Source: Pengzhenrongella sicca | GTDB taxonomy: Bacteria; Actinomycetota; Actinomycetes; Actinomycetales; Cellulomonadaceae | DNA: 64,000 nucleotides | NCBI RefSeq assembly: GCF_017569225.1 | Contig: NZ_CP071868.1 | Span: forward strand, 62,001-126,000 | Direction of reading: 5' to 3' | Shown here: positions 8,580-15,873 of the stretch, piece by piece | How positions within the stretch are numbered: the stretch's first letter is position 1 | How the letters are laid out: every line of letters starts with the position of its first letter | The notes under the pieces: generated by a model | The model's input: only the letters and a program-made list of their open reading frames with translations | Databases searched by the model: none | Told to the model about the DNA's origin: nothing | Position numbers and translations under genes: made by a program

Positions 8580-9125
8580 CTACCAGGACCAGCCGCGGGA
8601 GGCCAGCTCGACCTCCTCGCGGAACCGTTCGATCTCGTCCTGCGGCACGGTGGCGCGCGCGCCGCCGGCGATCGCGATCCCCGCAAGGACGCACGCCTCG
8701 ATGAGCAGGGCGTCGTACGCCGCCTGGGTCGCCTTGAGGTGATGCCCGCGCGCGTACAGGCCGCCGTTGCGCTCGAGAGCCCGTACCTCCTCCGCGAGCG
8801 CCCCCAGCCGGATCTGCACGCGGAGCACCTCGAACGGGTCGGGCGCCGACCCCGGCTGCGCCTTCCCGGCCGAGCCGAGCGGCTGGCTGCGGGCCGTGGG
8901 GTCGGGGCGGACCTGAATCCCGCGCGACGTGGACCGCGACTGCTTCGTCGACCGGGACCGCGACCGCTTCGTCGACCCGGAACTCGACCGGGAACTCGAC
9001 CCGGACCGGGACTGGGACCGGGACCGGGACCGCACGACGGCGCGCCCGATCAGCAGGGCGGCGGCCAGCAGCCCCGCAGCGAGCAGTCCCAGGAGAATCC
9101 AGCGCATGTGGGTGTCCTCGCCCAT
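8580..9125 (-). CDS. Membrane-anchored protein with Arg/Ser-dipeptide linker, function unknown
   Basis: A 181-residue protein with one membrane helix (about residues 9-25, WILLGLLAAGLLAAALLIG), followed by about 45 residues dominated by Arg-Ser dipeptides with a few STK and GSS interruptions. A soluble domain of about 90 residues ends the protein. It includes a Leu-rich helix (about 100-118) and a segment ALLIEACVLAGI, and resembles helical DUF-type tails that I cannot name. The RS tract is encoded by GGGACC-type repeats, so slippage may change its length. GAGGA precedes the ATG at 9125; an ATG at 9107 is possible. The very basic linker beside the membrane suggests binding to nucleic acid or anionic lipid, which is inference only. 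Confidence 0.75.
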   Translation of the reverse strand: MGEDTHMRWILLGLLAAGLLAAALLIGRAVVRSRSRSQSRSGSSSRSSSGSTKRSRSRSTKQSRSTSRGIQVRPDPTARSQPLGSAGKAQPGSAPDPFEVLRVQIRLGALAEEVRALERNGGLYARGHHLKATQAAYDALLIEACVLAGIAIAGGARATVPQDEIERFREEVELASRGWSW

Positions 9126-9134
9126 GAAGGTTCC

Positions 9135-10667
9135 TCACTCAAAGGCTAGGCGCGACCCCGGGCCATTGCCACCCCAGGGCGGCCCTACGATGGCGGCCAT
9201 GGCCACCCGCGCAGTCGTGATGGGCGCGGGGCTGATCGTGATCGTGCTCGGCGGCGCGGTCGTTGCCGACCGGCTCGCCGCCGCGACCGCGCGGAACATC
9301 GCGGTGCGCGAGGTGACGGCCGCGTTCGACGAGGTCGACGGCGAGCCGGTGGTCGCCATCGACGGCTTCCCGTTCCTCACCCAGCTGCTCGCCGGGTCGC
9401 TCACCGGAGTCACCGCCAGCGTCGACGGCCTGTCCTTCGACGGCATCACGGTCACCGACGTCGAGCTCGTCGCCGCCGGGATCACGACGAGCGAGCCGTA
9501 CACGGTCGACCACGCCGTCCTGACCGCGACCCTGCCGCTCGCGACCCTCGAGGACCTGATCGCCGCCCGCGCGGACGTCGACGTCACGTTAGGCGTCGAC
9601 GGCTCCCGGCTCACGGCCGGCACGACGCTGCTCGGGCTCGAGGTCGCGGCGGAGCTCGAGCCGCGGGTCGCCGACGGAGGGCTGCGCGTCGACGTCGCCG
9701 GCGTCACCCTCGGCGGGTTCTCGATCGACGCCGCCGACCTTCCTGGCGGGCTCGGCGACCGGCTACGCGACCTGCGCATCCCGATCGACGGCCTGCCCGC
9801 GGGCGTCCGACTCACCGACGTGGCCGTGGTCGACGGCGGGGTTCGCCTCACGGCGACGGGCACAGACGTCGTACTCACAGCCGCGGCGGGCGCCGCCGCC
9901 ACGACGTCGCAGTGGCCGAGCACGCGCTCGATGGCGGCGCGCTCCGCCGCCGTGACCCAGAGCCCATAGGTCGCCTTGACCCGCACCTGGCGCAGCACGT
10001 AACGGCAGCGGAACGGCCTGTGCGGCGGGAGCCAGGTCGCCGCGTCCGAGCCGCCCTTGGCCTGGTTCAGGTCGCCGTCGACGGCGAGGAGGTTCGCCGG
10101 ATCGTTCCCGAACTCCTGCCGGACCTGCGCCGACCAGCCCTGCGCGCCCTTGCTCCACGCGTCGGACAGGGGCACGACGTGGTCGATCTGCACGAGGCTG
10201 CTCGTGCGGGCCCCGCGCTCGAACGCGATCGGCTGCCCGCCGTACGGGTCGGCGAGCGTTCCCGCGAGGACGAGGCAGCCGCCGGTGCCGGCCTTGAGGA
10301 CGACACCGGTGAGGTCGCGCCGCAGGATGTCGTTGCGCGTGTCGCAGCCGTTGCCGTCGACGTCCAGCCAGGCCTGGCCGAACGCGGAGCGCTCGTAGCC
10401 CGTGCGCGGCGCGCGGCCCTTCACCGGTAGCGCGGCGAGCATCGCGCGACCGGCCGCGACGTCGTCGGCAGTGACGGGGTAGCGCGCGCCGGAGCGCGCC
10501 GCGACGAGCCCGGGGGCGGCGAGCGCCACGCCGACCGCGACCGCGACCGCCGAGACCGCGTACACGAGCGCCGCCCCGACGCGCCGGCTCGGGCGGGGCG
10601 CGGGCGCCCGGCCGGGGGCCGGGGGCCGGGCGGCGGGCGGGGTGGCGGGCCGGGCGCGAGCGGTCAC
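9135..10667 (-). CDS. Secreted HNH endonuclease (DUF1524/GmrSD-C type), reading frame runs on through the LmeA gene
   Basis: The real domain is the first about 255 residues (10667 down to about 9880). A Pro/Ala-rich N-terminus with a membrane or signal helix (VGAALVYAVSAVAVAVGVAL) is followed by a DUF1524 nuclease: CDTRNDILRRDL, the HNH core QIDHVVPLSDAW, NLLAVDGDLNQAKGG and a closing ERVLGHC. Related proteins end at about that point. Here the frame continues for about 250 low-complexity residues that are only the antisense of the LmeA gene. A TGA at 9877-9875 is one frame off, so a single-base indel between about 9880 and 9990 would restore a normal stop. It starts with GTG. An assembly error or a recent frameshift are both possible. 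Confidence 0.65.
   Translation of the reverse strand: MTARARPATPPAARPPAPGRAPAPRPSRRVGAALVYAVSAVAVAVGVALAAPGLVAARSGARYPVTADDVAAGRAMLAALPVKGRAPRTGYERSAFGQAWLDVDGNGCDTRNDILRRDLTGVVLKAGTGGCLVLAGTLADPYGGQPIAFERGARTSSLVQIDHVVPLSDAWSKGAQGWSAQVRQEFGNDPANLLAVDGDLNQAKGGSDAATWLPPHRPFRCRYVLRQVRVKATYGLWVTAAERAAIERVLGHCDVVAAAPAAAVSTTSVPVAVRRTPPSTTATSVSRTPAGRPSIGMRRSRSRSPSPPGRSAASIENPPRVTPATSTRSPPSATRGSSSAATSSPSSVVPAVSREPSTPNVTSTSARAAIRSSRVASGRVAVRTAWSTVYGSLVVIPAATSSTSVTVMPSKDRPSTLAVTPVSDPASSWVRNGKPSMATTGSPSTSSNAAVTSRTAMFRAVAAASRSATTAPPSTITISPAPITTARVAMAAIVGPPWGGNGPGSRLAFE
9199..9969 (+). CDS. LmeA/DUF2993-family phospholipid-binding protein, C-terminus reads into the opposing gene
   Basis: The frame gives 256 residues. 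An N-terminal hydrophobic helix (MATRAVVMGAGLIVIVLGGAVVAD) is followed by the DUF2993 pattern: FPFLTQLLAGSLTGVTASVDGL, VTDVELVAAGI and a final VRLTDVAVVDGGVRLTATGTDVVL. Characterised members (mycobacterial LmeA) are exported, bind phosphoinositide lipids and help mannan elongation. A TACGAT box (9186-9191) 7 nt before the ATG at 9199 makes this start better than the ATG at 9190. The family normally ends shortly after TGTDV; here about 29 more residues are antisense to the HNH gene, so the natural stop seems to be lost. Confidence 0.8.
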   Translation: MATRAVVMGAGLIVIVLGGAVVADRLAAATARNIAVREVTAAFDEVDGEPVVAIDGFPFLTQLLAGSLTGVTASVDGLSFDGITVTDVELVAAGITTSEPYTVDHAVLTATLPLATLEDLIAARADVDVTLGVDGSRLTAGTTLLGLEVAAELEPRVADGGLRVDVAGVTLGGFSIDAADLPGGLGDRLRDLRIPIDGLPAGVRLTDVAVVDGGVRLTATGTDVVLTAAAGAAATTSQWPSTRSMAARSAAVTQSP

Positions 10668-10786
10668 CCGCCCGACGGTGGCACGGGCCGCACCGCGCGA
10701 GGCCGGCCAGATCGGCGGGCTGTGGATGGCCGGACGGCGACTCCGACCGGGTGTCGGCCCGCCGTGTCGGTCGATAGCCTGCCCCC

Positions 10787-11506
10787 ATGGCTACCCCGCA
10801 CCTGAGCGCCGAACCCGGCGACTTCGCCCCCGACGTCCTCATGCCCGGCGACCCGCGGCGCGCGCGGCACATCGCCGAGACCGTGCTCGACGACGCGCGT
10901 CTGGTCACCGAGGTGCGCGGGATCGTCGGCTACACCGGCACGTACGCGGGCCGCCCGGTCTCGGTGCTGGCCTCCGGGATGGGCGTGCCGTCGATCTCGA
11001 TCTACGCGACCGAGCTCTACCGGTTCTACGGCGTGCGCCGCATCATCCGGATCGGCACGGCTGGGGGCATGTCGCCGGTGCTCGAGCTCGGCGACGTCGT
11101 GATCGTGACGGCGGCGCACACGGACTCCGCCGTCAGCGCGAACCGCATCCCGGGCATCCACTACAGCCACGCGCCGAGCTTCTCGCTCGCGGCCGCGGCG
11201 GTCGCGGCGGGTCGTGCGCCCGGGGCGGGGTCGGGTGCCGTGCACGCGGGCGCCGTGCTCACGAGCGACGTGTTCTATGCCGACCGGCCGGCCACGAACG
11301 ACCTCCTGGTCAGCCACGGCACGCTCGCCGTCGAGATGGAGGCGGCGGGGCTGTACGCCGTCGCCGACGCCGAGGGCGGGCAGGCGCTCGCGATCTGCAC
11401 GATCTCCGACCTGCTCTTCCGCGACGAGGCGCTGTCCGCCGCCGAGCGCGAGCTGCTGTTCGACCGGTCCGTGCAGCTCGGGCTCGCGGCGTTCGCCGCG
11501 GCCTGA
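10787..11506 (+). CDS. deoD: Purine-nucleoside phosphorylase, DeoD type
   Basis: A 239-residue protein of the hexameric low-molecular-weight PNP family, which cleaves (deoxy)purine nucleosides with phosphate for nucleobase salvage in the cytoplasm. Visible motifs are the phosphate-binding VLMPGDPRRAR (about residues 17-27), IRIGTAGG (about 86-93), VEMEAAGLYAVA (about 184-195) and the catalytic aspartate in TISDLLF (Asp208). Length is as expected for DeoD. TAGCCT at 10775-10780 lies 6 nt before the ATG, so the transcript is probably leaderless. The flavoprotein gene 83 nt downstream has its own promoter. Confidence 0.96.
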   Translation: MATPHLSAEPGDFAPDVLMPGDPRRARHIAETVLDDARLVTEVRGIVGYTGTYAGRPVSVLASGMGVPSISIYATELYRFYGVRRIIRIGTAGGMSPVLELGDVVIVTAAHTDSAVSANRIPGIHYSHAPSFSLAAAAVAAGRAPGAGSGAVHAGAVLTSDVFYADRPATNDLLVSHGTLAVEMEAAGLYAVADAEGGQALAICTISDLLFRDEALSAAERELLFDRSVQLGLAAFAAA

Positions 11507-11589
11507 CGGCGCTGCCGACCGCGGGCGTCCCGGCGTCCACGGCGGCCGTTCCGGTTGCCGCCGCGGCGGCCGCGACCTACGTTGCCCAG

Positions 11590-12858
11590 ATGGCGAGCAC
11601 GCAGACCTTGGTCATCGTCGGCGCGAGCCTCGCGGGCGCGATCGCCGCGCAGACGCTGCGCCAGGAGGGCTTCGACGGGCGGGTCGTGCTCGTCGGCGCG
11701 GAGTCGCACCCTCCGTACGAGCGACCCCCGCTGTCCAAGAGCTACCTGCAGGGCTCCTCCCCGCGCGACGACGTGTTCGTGCACGCGGCGGACTGGTACA
11801 CCCGCCACGACATCGAGCTCCGGCTCGGCGTGGCCGCGACCTCCCTCGACCGCGTCGCCCGCACGGTGACCCTCGCCGGCGGGGAGACGATCGCCTATGA
11901 CCGGCTGCTGCTGGCGACAGGCTCGGTGCCCCGGCTCCTCGAGGTGCCGGGCGCGACGGCCGACGGCGTGCGCTACCTGCGCACGCTCGACGACAGCGAG
12001 GCCCTTCGCGCGGCGTTCGCGGGTTCGCCGCGCGTGGTGGTCATCGGTGCCGGCTGGATCGGGCTCGAGACCGCGGCGGCCGCCCGGGCCGCCGGGCTCG
12101 AGGTCACCGTGCTCGAGGCGGCCGAGCTGCCGCTGCTGCGGGTGCTCGGCCCCGAGCTGGCGCGGGTGTTCGCGGACCTGCATCGCGAGCACGGGGTGGA
12201 CCTGCGGCTCGGGGCGCAGGTCACCGGCCTGCGCGTGGCGAGCGGCGGCGATTCGGCGGGCAGTGCGGGAGGTGCCGACGGGGGCGGCTCGGTCACCGGC
12301 GTCGAGCTCGGCGACGGGTCGGTCGTCCCGGCCGACCTGGTGATCGTCGGCATCGGGGTCAGCCCCGCGGTGCAGCTCGCGGCCGATGCCGGGCTCGATG
12401 CGTCCGACGGGATCCGGGTCGACGAGTACCTGCGCAGCCCGGACCCGGCCGTGTTCGCCGCCGGTGACGTCGCGAGCGCCTACCACCCGCGCATCGGGCG
12501 ACACCTGCGCGTCGAGCACTGGGAGAACGCTCGCCGGCAGGGCGTCATCGCGGCGCGGTCGATGATCGGCGAGCGGGTGGCGTTCGACCGGCAGCCCTAC
12601 TTCTTCACCGACCAGTACGACCTCGGGATGGAGTACGTCGGGCACGTGGGACCGGAGGGCTACGACGAGCTGGTGGTGCGGGGGGACCTCGGCAAGCGCG
12701 AGTTCATCGCCTTCTGGCTCGGCGGCGGCCGCGTGCTTGCTGGCATGAACGTCAACGTCTGGGACGTCGTCGACGATGTCGAGGCGCTCATCTCCCGAGA
12801 CCGCTCGGTCGACCCGAGGCGGCTCGCCGACCTGCAGATCCCGCTCGCACAGGTGTGA
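11590..12858 (+). CDS. FAD-dependent pyridine nucleotide-disulphide oxidoreductase, ferredoxin/rubredoxin reductase type
   Basis: A 422-residue flavoprotein. An N-terminal FAD-binding Rossmann motif (VIVGASLAGAIAA, about 7-19) is followed by the PPYERPPLSKSYL segment (about 41-53) typical of ferredoxin reductases that serve cytochrome P450 or ring hydroxylases. An NAD(P) Rossmann motif VVIGAGWIGLETA comes next (about 149-161), then the second FAD motif FAAGDVA (about 294-300), and a reductase C-terminal domain. It presumably passes electrons from NAD(P)H to a [2Fe-2S] ferredoxin, but no ferredoxin or oxygenase lies nearby. TACGTT at 11578-11583 is 6 nt before the ATG. A Gly/Ser/Ala-rich insert lies at about 220-232. 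Confidence 0.92.
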   Translation: MASTQTLVIVGASLAGAIAAQTLRQEGFDGRVVLVGAESHPPYERPPLSKSYLQGSSPRDDVFVHAADWYTRHDIELRLGVAATSLDRVARTVTLAGGETIAYDRLLLATGSVPRLLEVPGATADGVRYLRTLDDSEALRAAFAGSPRVVVIGAGWIGLETAAAARAAGLEVTVLEAAELPLLRVLGPELARVFADLHREHGVDLRLGAQVTGLRVASGGDSAGSAGGADGGGSVTGVELGDGSVVPADLVIVGIGVSPAVQLAADAGLDASDGIRVDEYLRSPDPAVFAAGDVASAYHPRIGRHLRVEHWENARRQGVIAARSMIGERVAFDRQPYFFTDQYDLGMEYVGHVGPEGYDELVVRGDLGKREFIAFWLGGGRVLAGMNVNVWDVVDDVEALISRDRSVDPRRLADLQIPLAQV

Positions 12859-12865
12859 CCGGCGG

Positions 12866-12983
12866 TTATCCACAGATTGGGGACAGACCTGTTCGCGAGG
12901 TTGGTCCTCGGGCTGCTCCGCCCGCGCCGGGGTCGGACCCGTTGTCCACAGGCTGGGGATGTCCCTGTTCGCGAGGTTTGTCC
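12866..12983. repeat. Direct repeat with two DnaA-box sequences
   Basis: Two copies of a block of about 42 bp lie 76 bp apart (12866-12907 and 12942-12983). Each starts with a perfect DnaA-box match, TTATCCACA at 12866-12874 and TTGTCCACA at 12942-12950. After the box the shared sequence reads TGGGGA, then CCTGTTCGCGAGGTT, then GTCC. The pair occupies most of the space between the flavoprotein stop and the GTG of the helicase-associated gene, so it overlaps that gene's promoter region. It is not a full origin: no dnaA or dnaN gene and no AT-rich unwinding tract is present. Confidence 0.75.
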
Positions 12984-13045
12984 GCCGGCATCGTCACGCC
13001 TGCGCACCCTGGTCACAGTCCCGGTGAAAGGGCACGATAGGTCCT

Positions 13046-15805
13046 GTGACACCTCGCGACGACTTGCGCCGCTGGCTTGCCGGGCGCAGCACCCACGAAC
13101 TGCAGCAGACGCTGACCCTTCGCCCTGACGTGCTCTGGGGTGCGCCGATCCGCGATCTCGACGACCTGGCCGACCGGCTGGTGCACGGGATCTCGGTGTC
13201 CGCCGTCGTCGGCGATCTACCCGCACCGGCCGTGCAGGCGCTCGAGGTGCTCTGCGCGCTGGGGGCCGGCGCGACCACCGACCGAGTCGCCGCGCTCTGC
13301 GACGCGGGCGCGTCCGGGCGCAACGAGGCCGCCCATCGCGAGCACGTCGAGCGCAGCCTGCGGGTGCTCGCCGAGGGCGCGCTCGCCTGGCCGCGCCCCG
13401 ACGGCAGCCTCGTGCTCAACCCCGGCGTGCACGAGGTGATCCCCTACCCGCTCGGCTTCGGTCGGCCGGCGGAGGTGGTGCTCGCCGACATTCCCGTCGC
13501 CGATCTCAAGCGGGTGCTCAAGCGCTGGGGCGTCGCGCAGCCTGGGCGGCGCAGTGAGCTGGTCGAGGCGGTCCGGACCTACCTCGCGGACGGCTCACGC
13601 GTGCGGATGCTCCTCGGGGACGCGCCGACGTCGGTCGCCCGCGTCCTGGTCGACCGGTCGCGGGAGACCGCGCAGCGGGCCCTGGCCGCGCGCGCCGACC
13701 CGGGCGGCGACGACGTCAGCTACGGCACGCTCGACTACCTCGACGACCCGATGGCGTACTCGGCGCACCAGTCCGCGGTCGCGTGGGCGCGCGAGAACGG
13801 GCTCGGGTTCTCCCCCTACTCCAGCTACTCCGGTCACGTCGAGCTGCCGTCCGAGGCGATCCTCGCGCTCGTCGGAGCCGACTTCCGTGCGCCGTTCACC
13901 CCGGTGCCGCCGGCCGTCGCCTCCGCTCCCGTCTCGCTCGAGCACGTGCGCTCCAGCTCGGCGGGCGCGATCACGGACTTCCTGGCGACGGCCATGGCCA
14001 CCCTCGAGGCCATCGGCCGCTCGCCGCTGGCGGGGCTGAAGTCGGGCGGCGTCGGCGCGCGCGAGCTCGGCAAGCTCGCCAAGCGGCTCGGGGCCTCCCC
14101 GGCCCACGTGCGGCTGACCCTCGAGCTTGCGCTGTGGCTGCGACTGCTGCACCGCGACGTCGCCGGCGGGCTCGGGACCGGCCCGGTCTTCGGCGAGTGG
14201 CGGCGGCGCAGCCCGGCCGAGCGCGCGGCTGACCTGCTCACCGTGTGGTTCGGGCTCGACTACGTGCCGACGACCGACCGCGACGCCGACGGCCGGTCGC
14301 TGCCCGCGCTCGGCCGACTCGGCGGTCCCGACCAGGCGCGCGCGGTCCGCGTGCTCACGTTCACGCACCTCGCGCAGCTCGACGACGGCGTCGGGGTCAC
14401 GGCCATCGAGACCCTCGCCGACAAGATCGCGTGGCGCCTGCCGATCATGATGGCCGACGGCGCGGCGCTCGACCTGCAGTCCTGTTGGACCGAGGCACAG
14501 ACCTTGGGGATGATCGCGCACGGCCGGCTGAGCGACGCGGGCGCCGCGATCCTGGCCGACGACCGGTGGGGCCTGGTCGAGGCGCTCACGGTCATGCTTC
14601 CGGGCGTCGAGACGAGCGCGCTGTTCGGCTCGGACCTCACCGTGGTCGTGCCGGGCAGCCCGGACCCGGCGGTCGTCGACCTGCTGGACGCGGTCGCCGT
14701 CCGCGAGGGTCGCGGGGCGGCGAGCACATGGCGCGTGACGCCGGAGAGCCTGCGCGCGGCGCTCGACGACGGCTTCCAGGCGGACGACCTCGTGCGCCGG
14801 CTCCGCCGGCTCGCCGACGGCGAGCTCCCGCAGGCGCTCACCTACCTCATCGCGGACGTCGGGCGTCGGCACGGTCATGCGCAGGTGTGGCCCGCGGGCG
14901 CGGTGGTGCAGAGCGACGACGACGCGCTGCTGGCAGAGATCGTCGTGCACCGGGCGCTGCGCAGGCTCGGGCTGCACCGCATCGCGCCGACGGTGCTGCT
15001 GGCCGCGGCGGGGCCGGCAGAGGTGATCGCCGGCCTGCGCGCGGCGGGCTACCTGCCGCTCGAGCTCACCGGCGACGGGGAGCGGGTGATCCAGCTGCGG
15101 TCGCCGGCGCCGGAACCGGTGGGCGAGCGGGCCGTGGAGGAGTGGCCGGGGCAGCCGTCGGAGCGCGCCGCGGCCACCGGCGCGGAGCTCGGCTCCACCG
15201 GCAACGGTGCCGACCTGGGCGGCGCCGCCGAGCCGGGCCGGGACGGCGGACCGAGCAGCGGTCTCGCGGCCGGCCTCGACCAGTTCGAGTTCGACGCCCT
15301 CGGCGCGGGGTTCAGCGACGAGGACCCGGACGACGTGCTGCGGCAGTGGATCGTCGAGTTCGCGACCGAGGGTATCGGCGGTGCGATCGACGACGGAACG
15401 ATCGGCGGTGGCGCGATCGACGACGGCGCGGCGCGGTTCGGCGGGTCGCTCGGCGACCCCGGGGCCGGCCCGGGTCAGGAGACGGCTGCGCAGGTGGCCG
15501 AGCGACTGACGGGCGGGGTGCTGCCGCCCCAGGCCGAGCGCGCGAGCGTGCTCGAGCGCCGGATCGAGCTGGCCGCCCCGCGGCTGTCGGCCGACGAGGT
15601 GCGGCAGCTCGCGCACGCGGTGGCTCACGGGGAACCGGTCAAGATCGTCTACCGGTCGTCCTCGGGCGGGCTGACCGTGCGGATCGTCTCGAGCCTGAGC
15701 CTCGAGCCCGGCCACCTCGTCGGCTGGTGCCACCTGCGTCAGGACGAGCGGACGTTCGCCCTGACGAGCATCCAGGCGGTCACCCCGGCCCCGCCGCCCG
15801 GCTAA
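13046..15805 (+). CDS. Large XPB/Ssl2-like helicase-associated protein (no ATPase core)
   Basis: A 919-residue protein found across actinobacteria as 'helicase-associated domain protein'. It begins like the XPB N-terminal region (LRRWLAGRSTHELQQTLTLRPDVL). A domain at about 560-690 resembles the Helicase_C_3 damage-recognition fold (LTVVVPGSPDPAVVDLLDAVA then WRVTPESLRAALDDG). The C-terminal about 60 residues look WYL-like (VKIVYRSSSGGLTVRIV). A Gly/Asp-rich linker at about 775-805 contains a repeated GAIDDG. I see no Walker A or B, so it likely assists a separate XPB-type helicase in DNA repair. It starts with GTG. A 6-bp hairpin (CCGCCC/GGGCGG, 15794-15811) spans its stop codon. Confidence 0.85.
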   Translation: MTPRDDLRRWLAGRSTHELQQTLTLRPDVLWGAPIRDLDDLADRLVHGISVSAVVGDLPAPAVQALEVLCALGAGATTDRVAALCDAGASGRNEAAHREHVERSLRVLAEGALAWPRPDGSLVLNPGVHEVIPYPLGFGRPAEVVLADIPVADLKRVLKRWGVAQPGRRSELVEAVRTYLADGSRVRMLLGDAPTSVARVLVDRSRETAQRALAARADPGGDDVSYGTLDYLDDPMAYSAHQSAVAWARENGLGFSPYSSYSGHVELPSEAILALVGADFRAPFTPVPPAVASAPVSLEHVRSSSAGAITDFLATAMATLEAIGRSPLAGLKSGGVGARELGKLAKRLGASPAHVRLTLELALWLRLLHRDVAGGLGTGPVFGEWRRRSPAERAADLLTVWFGLDYVPTTDRDADGRSLPALGRLGGPDQARAVRVLTFTHLAQLDDGVGVTAIETLADKIAWRLPIMMADGAALDLQSCWTEAQTLGMIAHGRLSDAGAAILADDRWGLVEALTVMLPGVETSALFGSDLTVVVPGSPDPAVVDLLDAVAVREGRGAASTWRVTPESLRAALDDGFQADDLVRRLRRLADGELPQALTYLIADVGRRHGHAQVWPAGAVVQSDDDALLAEIVVHRALRRLGLHRIAPTVLLAAAGPAEVIAGLRAAGYLPLELTGDGERVIQLRSPAPEPVGERAVEEWPGQPSERAAATGAELGSTGNGADLGGAAEPGRDGGPSSGLAAGLDQFEFDALGAGFSDEDPDDVLRQWIVEFATEGIGGAIDDGTIGGGAIDDGAARFGGSLGDPGAGPGQETAAQVAERLTGGVLPPQAERASVLERRIELAAPRLSADEVRQLAHAVAHGEPVKIVYRSSSGGLTVRIVSSLSLEPGHLVGWCHLRQDERTFALTSIQAVTPAPPPG

Positions 15806-15825
15806 GGGCGGGCGCGCTCCCGGCT

Positions 15826-15873
15826 CAGCCGCTATTGCGCGCAGCCGCTGTGGCGCGCAGCCGCTATGGCGCG
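15826..15873. repeat. Tandem repeat, 3 x 16 bp, spanning the stop of the TM0106-family gene
   Basis: Units CAGCCGCTATTGCGCG, CAGCCGCTGTGGCGCG and CAGCCGCTATGGCGCG run head to tail. The last unit contains the TAG stop (15864-15866 on the minus strand) of the nuclease-helicase gene. The array fills nearly the whole gap between two convergent genes. Confidence 0.85.

Noticed and set aside
12866-12983. Chromosomal origin of replication
   Set aside because: Only two DnaA boxes, no AT-rich unwinding element, and no dnaA, dnaN or rpmH near it.
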